Below are positions 25,601 through 39,560 of a stretch of 64,000 nt of DNA, piece by piece. Source of the DNA: Kuschelorhynchus macadamiae (taxonomy: Eukaryota; Arthropoda; Insecta; Coleoptera; Curculionidae); contig JAUTXW010002080.1 of the NCBI GenBank assembly GCA_030620095.1, forward strand, positions 310,001-374,000, given 5' to 3'. Position numbers and translations under genes: made by a program. How positions within the stretch are numbered: position 1 is the first letter of the stretch; each line of letters begins with the position of its first letter. The notes below the pieces were generated by a model, which did no database searches, had not been told where the DNA came from, and was given only the letters and a program-made list of their open reading frames with translations.

Positions 25601-28591
25601 ACAAGTTAACATTTTCAATTTTAATATATTTACCTGTATATATAATTTTTTATATTTTTCTTAATAAACGTATGCTCCCGTAAAAGTTCAATTAGTACTT
25701 TATTTTGATGACTTGAATTAATTTCGATAAACTTATACTGACATAATTCAAACAAAACACTTGAAACAGACTAAATAGAAGAGTAGTATTTGAAGAGTTT
25801 GAAAATACTTTTGGAACATTAATTTACATTTGAGTAAAAGCGCTGTGAGAGAAAGTTATTTTAGTCATCTTTGATACTCAAAGGAGGTACCGAAATGCAT
25901 ATACAAACACTATCTCAAAATCACCTTATTGAAAATATTCTTTAATTGTGACATTATTATCTTTTATTTAAATGACGTCTTAATAAAACTGATGGTCATG
26001 TTATTTTTAAATACTTATATACTATGCCAAGAGATCCTGACAAAAAAACTGCAAGAGTTTTGGGATGGCTTATATTTCAGTATTAACGGCATACATAAGC
26101 ACCCACTCGCAAGGTCAGATAGTAGAACAACTGGCGGCGCGTAATAGTTGAAAATGGGCGCTAAGCTTGTTTATTGTACAAAAAAAAAAGAAAGTGGTCA
26201 GACCTCATAGTTGTGGGACTCAGCGAGTCAGCTCATCGCATAAGTTGTCGCGTTAATGAGGTCGGTACAGCAGTTTTGTAATAAATGAAAAATGGTTTAC
26301 TACTTCATTATTATATATAATTAAAGAAAAAAACAGTCAGACCCAGTTTAATTAAACAGACGCAGTCAACAGTCGCTCGAAGGTGCGACTACCATTATAA
26401 GCTTTAACATCTTATTTATCATCCTGTGAACATCGTTTTTGTATCACAGGAGTTCTAAAGAAATAGTCCTGATGCACTTTTTAATACGCTCTGATGAGTA
26501 ATCGCCTTACCTTCCGGCTGTAAGTTTCACTTAAAAAACAAAATGTTTTATTTGAATTTTATTATATTTTTACATTTTCCAAATTTTATTGCATATTAAC
26601 GTTTTTAAGCATAAAGCTTACCTAAGCTAAAAATTTATTTATACAGGGTGCCCTAAATCTGAACAAAACCGCAAATTTTTCAAATAGGATGTTTTATTTT
26701 AAAAAAATGTTTATTTTCTGAGACACCATGTTTTTAAATCACGTTTTCTGAATATTCAGTTTCAATATTATTTATTCATTTCTAAAATTCTTTAAAGGCA
26801 ATAATATATGAATTATAAATTAATTCGGCTAAGGTAAAGCTCATATATATATATTGGCAAATTTTGCTCTGAAGGCAAGACCTATATTTTGAAGAATAAT
26901 TAACTTAAAAAAAACCCGTTTGGGAAATATGTTCAGTATTCTTTAAAACTTAAATAAAAACTTTTAAATTTAAAATCATTTTTATACTACACAGTGTTGA
27001 AATTTACATAGATGGTCCTGAAAGATCGCTACGTTTTTAACTATTAAAATATTTTGTGCACATCCTGTATATTTTGTGCGTACTGCAGACATAGGATCTA
27101 TTAAAAAATAAAACTTAAGTGTTCTTTGACAAGACAACTTTATCCCATAGAGCTAATAAAAAGTTACAGCTTAATATGTACGAAAAACCTTAATTAAAAT
27201 ATAATCAAAATTTTTAACAAACAATTGTTTTTTAGAATTTCACCTAGAATTAAGTTGACCTAACAATTAAGAAATAATTTTTTTTTTTGTAGATTTTCGA
27301 AACAAATAAAATACTGCAGAATTTAACCACTTGCATAAATATCTTTTAGTTTAGCTAAGATTTACGTCTAAAATCGTTAAAATAAATTAGAATTTGCAAG
27401 AGATAGCTGAAATCCGCATCTCAATACCTCTTCTCGTTTTGAAAATATCTATTTAAATTGTACCTGAAAATTCCCTTGTGCCGTTTGCTCTCTCCAATTC
27501 AGGCCAAAAAACTCAAAAGCTATATTTGAAAATAACATGATATTTATCTTAATATTGTGTTACATTACCCGCAACAGATGGAATGAAAATATATTAATTA
27601 TTATTTTAGTTATATCAATTAGTTCAAACACATTTTTTTTAGCAAGTGTGTCTACACAAATTTTTATATTTTTTTGTATAAAATTTATTTTTGTCATCTC
27701 GAAAACAACTAATAAATCCAAGATTTAATTGAGATTTCTAAATACGACGAAAAGTATCTAGCCTAAAAGGGATCTTGTTGATACCGTTTTTTTATCTTTA
27801 TAAATGAAAAAAATAGAGTTGGAAAAGTAAATAAAAAAATTAGTGTCATATTTTACACATTTGTAAACAAACAAAACTTAACAGTTTTTTTAAAAGCACT
27901 TGGTACATTTTTTTGAAAATTTTCTAACTTAAGGGGGTTCATGTTTTCTTTTCTTTATCTTTTTCTTTTTATCTACCTTTAGTAATAACTTTTTCACATG
28001 GCCGTGCTCAAATTATTTTAATAATAATACATGAAAGCTATTTGTAAAATTAAGATGTAAAAATTACAAGTCAAAATATATAAATTGGTTTATTTCGCTG
28101 TCTCAACCTTGTACAAACGAATGCTAGCACGTAAATTGACATGTATAAATTAAAAAAATGGTCCTAAAACCGCTAAAAAATAAAAAAGTTGTGAATTTAT
28201 TATCTTAAAAAAGTCGAATTTTAGTATATAATCGTAAAACGATAAAGTTAGATGAACTTTCTTTATAGCTAATGCATATAGGTAAGCACTAAAGTTCGTT
28301 AACGCTCGAACTTAGAACCTAAAGTTTAACTTTTCCCTATTACTATGAAAAAAGAAAAAATAGAGAAAAAGTCAGGAAATTTTATTTGCTAAATAGTTTT
28401 CATAAGCAACATTTTGGTCATTGATTGAATGGACAAATTGGAGGACAAAGTTTTTTAATGTTTCGACCAAACCAAGAGACTGCAATCTATCTCTAAAAAT
28501 GATCATATATTGAAGATGAATTTGCAGACGTGCTGTATCTGGCTAATTTCAGCAGAAATAACATAATATCGTGTTTAATTACGATATATAA

Positions 28592-29412
28592 TAGGGTGTC
28601 CGCAAACTCCTTTATAGTGGGGCTATTCTGTCCTCAATATGGGTTCGGAACGCTTGGTTTTCAAGATACAGGGTGTTGAAGGTTTTAATTTTTTTTTTTG
28701 ATGGGCCACGATAATTAATATCTATAAAATGGACATTTTTGAAAACTGTGTGGGGTGTAATTTTATTGCAGTTCATGACCCCTTTAACCAACCCAAAAGA
28801 AGTTCTGTAGCGCCACTGTACTTTCATCACACTTCCTGCTTTATTTTACACATTTTATGTATTTTTTAATATCTTCCACCGTTTTCATAAAATTTAGGAA
28901 AATATGTTTCAAAACATGGCCAGTTGTTATGGTTTTAGCGTTAGTTTTTATTATCTAAATTATGCAAGATAAAAAAAATCCAAAGAACATAAATTTAGTT
29001 AATTAAAGCAGGCAATCCGATAATAGTACCGAACTAAGTCTGTGTGTGTGCTACAGCAAACATTTTTGGGCGGTTATAAGGATCATGGCCCGAAAAAATT
29101 TAAACCATATATAATTTTCTAAAAAGCATTATGGTCATTTTATAGACAATAAGTGCGGTTTATCGTGTGCCAAATTTTCATCAAATATCGTTATAACTGT
29201 ACAAGGCACATCCAAAAAAAACTAAAAAATATTTAAAATTTTAACACCCTGTATATCGAAAACGAAGCTTTTGCGCTCTTTCGGTATCCGGACAAAGCAC
29301 GATCGAGCCTTAGATATCATGGAAGTACGTTTGAGAGCAGCAAGGAAGAACTGTTCTTGCTCGCTTATTTTAGTTTATAATTATATATTCAATTCCATCC
29401 TCGGACAACCTG
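28592..29412. mobile_element. TA-flanked foldback/MITE-like element, about 820 bp
   Basis: The ends are TAGGGTGTCCGCAA (left) and, reverse-complemented, CAGGTTGTCCGAGG (right), next to TA. About 65 bp inside the left end and 160 bp inside the right end lies a second inverted pair, GATACAGGGTGTT and AACACCCTGTATATCG, each joined to an outer GTTTTC block. No coding capacity. The CAGGGTGT end type recurs across the window and suits a Tc1/mariner-related family. Confidence 0.6.
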
Positions 29413-29560
29413 TATATACATATAACCTTTAAAAATAAACCGGACCAAAAATTAATTTTTCGTTAATATATTTTTTGATTATCTGTCAGTTGTTTTTTGA
29501 CTTTCAGCTATACTAGACAGTGATATAATAATAAAATAAAGCTCATGCAAGCAACTAATT

Positions 29561-29576
29561 AATCTGTCTTTTACAG
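29561..29576 (+). promoter_or_regulatory. 3' splice site of the CELF terminal exon
   Basis: AATCTGTCTTTTACAG is a normal pyrimidine-rich acceptor ending in AG at 29575-29576. It joins in a phase that completes the glycine codon before PEGCNLFIYHL. Confidence 0.9.
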
Positions 29577-29848
29577 GTCCAGAGGGTTGCAACCTGTTCA
29601 TCTACCACCTGCCGCAGGAGTTTACTGATACCGACCTAGCGTCTACGTTCCTACCCTTTGGTCCTGTAATATCCGCCAAAGTGTTCATCGATAAACAGAC
29701 CAATCTTTCGAAATGTTTCGGGTTCGTGTCTTTCGACAACGCCAATTCGGCTCAACAAGCCATCGCCGCAATGAATGGGTTCCAGATCGGTACCAAACGG
29801 CTCAAGGTCCAACTGAAGAGAGCCAAAGAGGCTGCGAAACCGTATTAA
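29577..29848 (+). CDS. CELF/Bruno RNA-binding protein, terminal exon (RRM3)
   Basis: This exon encodes the last 90 or so residues of a CELF/Bruno-family RNA-binding protein, which binds U/GU-rich RNA and controls alternative splicing, translation and mRNA decay. It begins with the last two bases of a glycine codon, then PEGCNLFIYHLPQEFTDTDL. RNP2 is LFIYHL and RNP1 is KCFGFVSF. The invariant IDKQTNLSKCFGFVSFDN and AMNGFQIG-KRLKVQLK segments follow, and the protein ends in KPY, the family's usual C-terminus, with TAA at 29846-29848. GC content is clearly higher than in the flanks. RRM1, RRM2 and the linker are encoded upstream, outside the window or in exons I could not see; nothing matching them was found in 1-29576. 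Which insect paralogue (arrest/bru1, bru2 or bru3 type) cannot be settled from RRM3 alone. Confidence 0.95.
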
Positions 29849-30468
29849 CCAAAGATATAGTAGGTTTATAAATAGGGTGAGATAATTTGGTGGTTTGGAG
29901 ATAGAAATTATTTTAAATCATTGTTAAGATTTTTAAATGTTTTATGTGAATATGCCGACCGAGAGATGGAGTTCGAACTTAATTCTTATTGCATTCTGAT
30001 TAAAATTGGATAAAAAAGGTTAAGTTATATGGCATAAAATATGGCAGACTTAAAATAAGAAGTGTCCTTCTTTACATATCTATTGAAAATAGAACTTAAA
30101 TTATTTGCCTTTTGAGAATAGGCACCAATTTTACTGCCATTAATGTGATTATGCAGCTATATTTCGTTACAGAATAATTTATTAGGGTATTCACACGTAT
30201 GACAGGATTATTTTTACTTTTATCGCCTTTACTTAACTAAGACGTTTTAAAAAAACTAAAATATTAGGAAATATTAATAGCAAAAATAATTGGCGAGCCA
30301 ACAATAATGTTGAATGTATATGCCCGTTAAGCAAAAACATATTCGTTAGGCTTATATGTTTAGAAACTTTTTCATTGTATGAATATATTTTTTATAAAGT
30401 GGACATTATCTTTAATAACAAACAGAAAGTGCTAACGCTTTTAAGTTTAATTTATAGTTTTTAATAAA
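29849..30468 (+). other. Probable CELF 3' UTR to the first AATAAA
   Basis: The first canonical AATAAA after the stop is at 30463-30468 in an AT-rich setting. CELF transcripts often have long 3' UTRs, so the true end may lie further on. Confidence 0.5.
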
Positions 30469-33400
30469 ATGATTGATGAGTATTTAGGTCAATTCTTAGA
30501 ACTAAAGATAAAAGAAATTTTATATTTATAAGCTTGTTCACTACTTTTAGTATGATGAGTCACAGAAAATAATGTCGACTATAAACGTGCAAAAATCCTT
30601 ATAAAGGATAACATATCTATAAACATAATTACCAAAACTTATACAACACTCTGCAATTGTCCACTGTTCGACAACCGTTTCTGCCTCCAAACTATATTTT
30701 ATCTACTTAACAAAAAGTAAAAGCCAGTACATCCCAAAAAATTAATTTTGTACTACATTTCCCTTGTACAAAGTAACACCGCGCCACTGCAGTGTGCCCA
30801 ACTCAGGATTTAGCTGCTATTTTTACGAACTGTGAGATATTTTTACTAGTTAACTGCGGTCCACGCATGGATTGCATTGTACATTCATAAATAATTATAT
30901 AATATATGGTCATACCTTTTAAAACTGATGGGAACCAGTAGGGTACTATAGCTTACTTATTACATTCGAAATAACCCGATTTGTGTTTGGTACTATCACC
31001 GTAATAATTTATTATTACATTACTTCAGTAGCAAAAATCATGTTTTACATTTTAAAGAAGGTAATAACTGTTATAAATTGAAAAAAATATTCAAATATGA
31101 TTCAAAAAATATTACATTTTCTTACGTAAGTTGGGATTTTCACAGTCCCAAATGTTTTTTTTTCTGTAAATACTAATAAAAAATTTGTAAATTGTTACAA
31201 AGTTAGTTTTACAGTGCGAGTGCCATTTACAAAGACGCTAGAAATTTTGCACCGTATTGGTTCTATTTTTGGCTGTATCAAAGTAAAAGTACAGTAGCCT
31301 TGTTGTCGCTTTCAACGGAAAAAACTTATTTAGGTCTAGTTACATTTACCGTATAGTTTCTTGACTTAAAGAGTATATCTTCAGTGATCGAAATGGATTA
31401 AATGTTGCCTGCGCAGTACGTTTGAAACTGCGGCGCTTTAAATTTATTAGACTTAAAAGCCCAAAGCCTACTCAAAATTACGTTAGCTAAAACTTGTTTT
31501 TGTTTTGGTAGATCACAATTCGACTTTCTCAATATATTTAAGTTATGTAACAAATTATGTATTTCTTTACCAAAAAGTAACATTTTAGGTGCACTGGTGG
31601 TGCCAAATCGTTAATACCTGCATCACCTTTTTCTAGAACTTCTCCCTGTTGTGGTACTAAGTTTTGATATCTTATGATGCGACATTTAATCAAATTCATA
31701 GCAAATATAGTACAATATCAGGTTTGTTTCCCTAATGAAAAAAATTATTAACTTAATTCTCAACAATAGCCTACATATTTTCATATGGGTTAAAATTTCA
31801 TTTGTATCAGGTTCAACACAGCTCTATAAACAGTCGCCAGGAAATGAAGGCCTTATAATTTTAAAACGCAGTGTGACAATATTTGATCGACGAATCTGAA
31901 GATTTATTCATTCTACTCTGTCAGGCCAGTACTTACACATATCCCACCAAAGAGTATCTAAGTCGCACTGAAATTTAAAACGGTGTTTAGCTTTAGAATC
32001 ATTTTTGTCACAGTAGCTACCTTATTGTTGTTACTTGGATGGTACATGGACCTAGGTAAGTTTTACGATTGCTTCAATAAGTGTCCTGTATTTTTGCTAT
32101 ATATTAAATAATATGACGAGGATGTTCCGTAATTAAATGTTATGTTGGGTTCATGTTTTTGGTTTTGATTAAGTTTTTCTTTAGTTTTTTGTAACGATGT
32201 TTGTTCTTCGTGGCGTAAGCGCGTAGGCATCCTCTGTTGTTTAAGTTTTCTTTTATTCCTAAGCCACAGTTTTTGTAATTGTTGGGTGACTTATTATGTT
32301 TTATTTTGAGTCTTTACATTATGATTATTATTATTATGATACCTTATATAAATATGAGCATGTACTTGATTGAATTGTACCTTTTATTTTCTATTGTTAT
32401 TAAACCAAAGTTATTAGACCAATCACTGGCTGTTTGTATTAATATTCGTTAATCCTTTGCAGGGTTTTCTTGTTAATTGTTGGGGCTTCAGAACCAAAAC
32501 AGAACTGAAAATATGACCTGTAGTACGTTAGTTCGGTCTGTTAAAACACAAGCAATATACATGAAAATATGTACTAATATATCGTGTACAAACGCAACGT
32601 GTCTAAAAACAAAAAAAAATAAAATAGTGTACAAAACTTAAAGACCAAAAACAATATTTAATAGTATCATATAGATAACTTTACTTTTTTTTATTGAATT
32701 GGTTTACTGTTACCAATCAATGATATCCTATAATTTAATAGTAATATTTCAATTAACTGTGTCCCTAACAATAGAAATAAATCACCAAACTTTACTTCAA
32801 AAGGGCTTTTTACTGCAACATTAAAGAAATTCAACTTTTAAGTCACACTGAGTTGGGAGGCCTGGCTTTAAAATATGGGCTTCCTAAACGGAAAAACACA
32901 TTTCTGAAAATACAAAAATTGTAAAGTTTATTCACGAACGTATACAACTTACCAACTTGGGGCAACTTTTGGGTAAAATAACTTCTTTCAATTGATTGGT
33001 TTGTAAAACTAGTTTTCAGTTCTGTTATTGAAGTTCCTCGTACTGACCAATAGTTAAGTGTTTAGCCTTCTCTCTACTTAAGCAACGCTGTTCTAGTGCT
33101 GTAGTGCTGTACAAAAACACATGTAATTCCGTCATTAATACCACCCAGTATCTACCAAGTTACTACTGTGTTTTACATATACACCAAAGCGGTCGAGAAG
33201 TGGCTGTCAGCGCCTGTGGCTTCTGTTTCTGTCTACTAATGTATGTGTTCTTCATTATACCGTAAGTGGATCATATTTTACTAACCTCAAATTAGCTATA
33301 GCCTAACATAACATTACTTTTTTTTATTAAATGTTTACACAATACTGATAAATAAATTATTATTTGCAAATATTGCTAAATAATTCGCTTTTAGTAGCTT

Positions 33401-34649
33401 ATTAAATCGTTCCAAATCACGCTTTAAAACTTAAGAATGGTTTTCCTTCTATATTTTTTCCAGATACCTAACTTTAATAATGCCTGGTATCTACCCTCCG
33501 ATAATCAGACGTTAAAGGCATAATAAAAGATTAGCTGTCTTTTCTTCCTATCAATTGCAAATTAATCAAGAGGGTTTCCATTTAGCCAATGACGAATACT
33601 GAAATTTGTTAAACAAGCACATTGTTAAGCAAAAACGATCATTTATAGCATGAGGATGCAACAGAAAACTTAGTAAAAATTAAAAAAAATTGTTGGTTCG
33701 TTTTATGTCTATGTGACATTAAACGAAACAATGGGCTAGATGAATAAAAGATCAATGCTTTTACTATAATGTTAACTCTTTGATTCATATTTGTTTTGTA
33801 TATAGATATTTTTCAAGAGAATTAAGGAAAAATATTTGCTATATTTAAAAAAAGTTGAAATGACGTGCAAAAAATAACATATTAAGGGCACATATTTTAA
33901 GAATTGACAATTTGCATTTTTATAGTTCAAAACTATTTTCGGACTGTTTGTTTAAAAAAAACGAAGATTAAATTAATTTGTGCAATTAACACTTTCGTAC
34001 TACGCAATTAAGTTTGAGATATCTAAACAACCCGACATGAATATCAGATATTTGGAATCAAGGTTAAACAAATACTTTTGCCTTCTTTAATTTAACAGAT
34101 TTAAATATTAAATGAGGCATATTATTTTAATTTAATAATACCTATTATAAAATTCATATTCGGCATCAGCGCGTAAAATACCAAAATACTAACTTAATAA
34201 CTGCTAAATTTTATAAAAAAAAGTCTCAACTTATTACATTTACTAACCGGTGCATAACATATATTACCTGAAACCTGCTTATAACACTTGCAAGTTACGA
34301 CATATTGGAATCTTAAACCTGTAACAATCGATATTCTCTTAGCTATTCAAAAATATTTATAACAAAAAGTTAAATTATCTTGAATAAAGTAGGTATTTTT
34401 TTATAAAGTCCTTAGATGTATTTTCTGTATCCTCTGTATGTGTTATTTGTCGTTTAAATGTTAATAACAATTATATGGGACTTAGTTATGTTTGTTATTT
34501 TTCGTAGCTACATTGTAATGAATGTCGCCCTTATTTGTATAGTTTGTACTTTATTTTACATTATACAGCTAAAAATAGTTTTAAGAGTATTGACATTGTG
34601 CGCTAAAATGATGAAGTTTTTTAAATATTTTTGTTATCCTCGGACACAT

Positions 34650-34714
<65 letters not shown>

Positions 34715-37700
34715 CAAAACAGAAATTAATATTTCTGTTTTCTTCTATTTTGCACAAATGCATGTCTTCTTGTGCTCCCATGTAGGTCGCATCTAAAGTG
34801 ATTTAGGGCACCATAGTACCTACAAATGACGCCACTGGTTGACTACTTCCCGCGTGACATTCATTCCACTTTGTTTCAGTGTTTGGGTAATTCGATTTTA
34901 TTACTGATACTTCTTAGTAGATTTATTTTATTTAATGTATCGTGATCAACCTAACTACTGATAAAATATTTTTTAATTGAATGTTATACACTATAAGGGG
35001 TCGCCGGTCGATTGAAGAAACACTCCTTTTTAGACTATTTGCTGCGACAGGCTTTAACATGTATATAACAAAGATACTTTCCTACTCATAATAACATATC
35101 TATTATCATATAACTAGAATAACGAACTTGTCTCACGTGTAAGATATGATATGATAACCAAGAATAATGAAAAAATGTTCGTTTAAAATTGTTTATGGGA
35201 CAGAATGTGGACTGTTTCCGGAAAAGCATAGTATACATACAAAATATTTTAATGGCTTCTTTTTAATTCCAACGCATTTTAAAATTGTTATTGTACCGAA
35301 AAAGTATAATTTTTAGAGGAACCCAAGTATCCAAATATACCTAAAAGGGGAAGCTTTGCGAAAAGTATATTAGAAGGTCACCATATTGCAAAACTAACTC
35401 CCCGTGCTTGCTTGTTTAAACGATTCTAAGTAAAAAAGTTTCACATATTCCATTATGAGGTTTACATGTAGCTGAAATAATCTAGCTGGAACTAAATATA
35501 CTGATATCAATAGTAGCATTTAAAAAAGGTTAAAATTTTATTTTCGATTTACATTTCATGCCAGACTTTAAATACCGAGCACTGAAAATATACCTCGAAT
35601 ATAGCGGTCATCTAACAAATTAGAATCCAAAAATGAATGGCCAATCTAAAAATGTCAAAAATACTTAATATTATGGGAGAGGTCTTATTACTAAGCAATT
35701 AGGTAACCATTTGCTAGATTAATTTTTTGTAGTCTGTAAAATCAAGGTTCGCCTACCTTGCCTTTCACTTAAGAATTACAGTTTTTTTTTTAAATTTACG
35801 TGTATGGCATCCTAAAAATAAAAAAAACCTGAATAAATCCAACAGACTTTTTTGTCAAAATATTATCACAGATTTTTTTATTATCAGTTGATTTAACATC
35901 ATAGTAAGTTAATTTATATTTCTGACGTGCATTTAATATTCCATTCAATAAATGTTAAATATATAGGAAAGTTGGCAGTAACGCACAGAGATAATAATGG
36001 GAGAGGTGGGCAATCAAAACAAGATCGTTTGAATTTTAAACCCTTGTCATTAGGAAAAACATATTGTATGTATACCAAAAGGGTATTATAACACCGAATA
36101 TACATTATAACCTTAAATATTGAAGATATACAGACATAGAACAACTTATTAAAAAATGTATAAAACCATAAGTAACTCTTAGATGTCTAAGTGTTAATTT
36201 TCTTTTAGTTTTTTTTTTTGGTGTAATATATTTTTTTTGTGTAAAATATCAAATCGTTTTGTTCAAATAATGACTTTTGTATTTAGCTGAATATTTTAAC
36301 TAACTTTTAAAGGGAATGAGTATTCATTTTATTTGTTGGATTTAGAAAAAAAAATTGTGCCTATCGTAGTTTTCGATACATCATACATTACTTATCGAAA
36401 ACTAACCTACGCCGATTAGTCTACATATTTTCCAAAGTATAGTTAAGTTTTTTTTCAGCTGCTGTACAGTCGCCTCTGGGACCAATACACTTTAGGTAAC
36501 CACGAGTCTCACATGCAAATATTCCCAGAGAGTTCAACCTGAAGGACTCGAAACATCCCACTTAATGTCTTAATGTTATTAGTAAAAGTCTTCTAATTTG
36601 CAAATCACAAAATCCTCTCAATGAACATTTATTTTCTTATTTCTAAGTACCTAACCTACATTCTTCTCGTATTTAGCACATTAGCCAATTCAAAATGTTT
36701 TTGATCTTTTTTCATGTCCGTACCTTTGAAATGCGTCTTCTGATGTCTCCGCTTTCGAAAACGTTGTTTTGGCAGAAACTAGGTTACACCTAATTTATAT
36801 TAAATCGCCTTAGCCGAACAATTGAGGCATGATGTCGTCTGTTGTTCCGAATTAACCGATAATCTGTATTAGACACCAAATTTACGCCACCAAAAAATGA
36901 ATGGTTGCCACCCGGAAATTCGAACTAGGAAGCAGGATGCTTTCACGTGTTTGCCTTAAAACGGCCTCTGTAACCGTATTTTACATTCTATGTTTATTTT
37001 AAAACGATCAGATGTTCTCTTTGAAAAATAAAAATACCTAATGGTGTGCCTACATGTTATTAAGCGATTTTAATGAGGAATATTTTCTGAATTTTATGTA
37101 TTAGAATAAACCCGGAAAACATTACGATTATTTATTGCTCGAAAAAAATTTCAAGAATCTGATTATTTGAATTGGAGAATAATTGGTGATTCAGTAAATA
37201 TGATTATAACTGAGTTAAAAAAGATCCTAAAACGTTATAGAGATCCCTACTCAATACTCGTATCATTATTTCAGTCTTGGAAACGGGTTTGTGAAATTTT
37301 ATGTTTGTGTGAATGTTCTGCCGTCAGCATAACTGGGTATGTAACTGCTGGTAGAAGAAAGCAGATTACTAACTTGCAGAAGAAATGGGCGCCAATTCTG
37401 AACCCTGCAGAAAGCCTGCGTTGATTTTGTAGTTTAGATCAGCTAAAAAAGTTTTTAGAAGCGTCTAAAATATTAATAAAATATATTATACTCGATGATA
37501 TTTTAGACGTATTTGTAAGGCAAAACCAGATAGTTTTCGGAATTTTTGGCTGTGACCATGTTGGCTAGGTTTGTTTCTAAGAAATTATTATTAATCAGGC
37601 TGCTGGACGATTCCTTAGATTCAGATGCACGACGTGGACGACGTTAATAGTAACTGATCTGCCTCATATTTAAACAAAACCAATACTTGCAGAGAGTGAC

Positions 37701-39150
37701 ACAAGATTTTTGACTAAATGTCGCAAGTTTTAAGTGATACTGTCAATAAAATAAGGGGGAACTGCACGCAGTAATATGGATCATTTGCAAGCCTTCCGCC
37801 GCTGCAATATTATGTTAAAACTATTAGAGATATTTATTAGCTTCAATGTGATTTTAATAGGGAAATATGTATAGTTGGGCGCTAAACGCGAATTTTTATG
37901 AAAAAATCAAATCTAGAGTTATGAAATAAAAGTAGATTTGTCCATTTTCGACCATTTTTTGACCACTTTTTGACGCACATGCCTTCACATATAATTTTGT
38001 TTTCCACAAAATGGCTCTTTACTGCCTTATATTGATCCCTTGTCTACGTAACTGCAAAATTTGAAATGGTAAATCGTACTCATGTCTTTGTATGTCTGCA
38101 GCGCGTGAACCCTTTTGAACCCATTTTTAACCGAAATGTAACTTAAATTACCTATACATAACACATTTTTTGAGGTCGGACGTGCTGGAAGTTTTTTTTA
38201 ATGCGTAGGTACCTTTTCATCTTACTTTCAACTCGACTAGACCTTGTCGCTGGTTTTTCACTTTTTGCGTGCAGTTCTCCCTTAAGCGAAATCATTTCCA
38301 AATTAGATAATTAAACTTCACTTATCACAAAAATATGGAAATCTCCTCTCCACTTCCCTTTTGGACCTCTCCAGTGGCAAACAAGGTCTTTTTCTTAGTC
38401 CATGTCATTATTTATATTTGTAATTAGATTAATTAATACAATAAAAAATTCAATGATTAAATGAATATGTAAACAAAATGCTTTCTTCTTCAAACGACTG
38501 GGATCAAAAAAACTGATTTCTGAGATACAGAGGTCTACGTATGAAAAGTGGATCACACACTATATTTTGTATATCTCCTCTAACTCGACTAAACAGCCAT
38601 GTTTGTTAATTCTATTAATTATTTTAATTAAAAGGTAAGCATAATGACTAAACGTACTAAGTCTTGTGAGTAAATGCATTAGTAAAATTTGTCAACAAGC
38701 TGAATTTCTAGGTTTATGTCAAATATTTACAGAATGTCTAAGAGCAGTGGCTTGGCTTTAATATTATTATATATTGGAATAAAAGGAGGTACATACAAAA
38801 TATTTTCATTATATATTTTGAATGAGAAAAAATTGTAGTGACCATAAAAAATAATCCTCTAGGTTTACCCTAGTGCATGGTATTTCTTATGGCAACACTT
38901 TTAAATAATTCAAGATAACATTAAACTTTTTTTTTCTTTGTTTTGAAAGAAGAGCTTTAACTTTTGGCTGAATGCCATAAGAAAGATAATAAAAAATAAG
39001 AATTTGTAATTCTGTAAGGTGTAATAATGGAGTACGCGTAAGTTATCCTATATCATGTTGGTCTAGAGTATTGCATAAAATTCAAACAGGTTATAAAATA
39101 CATTTGATTAACAGTTTTTTAATTATTTTTGTGTAATCCTTTTACATCCC
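30469..39150. other. AT-rich sequence without recognised genes
   Basis: It probably holds 3' UTR continuation and intergenic DNA. The only clear structures are the (AT)n tract at 34653-34712 and a small hairpin near 36367-36416 (CGTAGTTTTCGATA paired with TATCGAAAAC). No transposon ends could be paired. Confidence 0.45.
34653..34712. repeat. (AT)n microsatellite, 60 bp
   Basis: Uninterrupted AT dinucleotides, preceded by ATCCTCGGACACATATC. That sequence resembles the right end of the foldback element at 29.4 kb (ATCCTCGGACAACCTGTATA). Confidence 0.95.
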
Positions 39151-39560
39151 CCATAAGAGGGAAGTATTGTAATCGTAAAAAAAAAATCACCCTCCGAGAT
39201 ATTTGCGTTTTCGGGTCCCTGGACATATATTCCCGTTTCCGTCAGTCTGTGGGTGTGTCTGTCTGTCTGTCAGTCTGTACGCGGCATAGTTCAAAAACTA
39301 CTTAACCGATTGACTAATATGACGGAACAAAATTGCGGTATCACAAAATGTAAAATTTGTTTTGTGTAAATACATTATGACGGCGTAATGAATTATTAAA
39401 AAATTCAGTACCAAAAACTACTTATTGCGATTTGAAATTTCGCAGAAAATTGAATTGTTAAACAGGAATAAACCGGTACATGTCTGGTGCGAATCCTATA
39501 TGGCAAAACAAAATGGGGGCCTAATAAATTGTTTAAATATTCGGTAAAATTCCATATCCT
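39151..39560 (+). repeat. Family A repeat, copy 5
   Basis: A clean 5' end: CCATAAGAGGGAAGTATTGT, AATCACCCTCC, TTTTCGGGTCCCTGGA, then TCTGTCTGTCTGTCAGTCTG, GTACGCGGCATAGTTCAAAA, CTACTTAACCGATTGACT. Two modules follow, with GACGGAACAAAATTGCGG and GGCAAAACAAAATGGGGG, before truncation. Confidence 0.65.

Larger units (their letters stand above)
24181..28591. other. AT-rich non-coding sequence with SINE-like pieces
   Basis: Two tRNA-like stretches (about 25281-25348 and 25530-25600) are listed separately. At 26644 there is a TATACAGGGTGCCC transposon-type end, with a possible weak partner near 27060 (CATCCTGTATATT). No exon recognised. Confidence 0.4.

Noticed and set aside
34458..34796. 112-codon open frame containing YIYIYI repeats
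   Set aside because: It is the translation of an (AT)n microsatellite; the same happens at 44291-44530, 47379-47663, 52632-52745 and 53659-54027.
36459..36495. Possible 37-nt micro-exon with a TTTTTTTTCAG acceptor and an AG|GTAACC donor
   Set aside because: No coding continuation, no partner exons and no recognisable peptide. Such pairs are expected by chance in this much AT-rich DNA.
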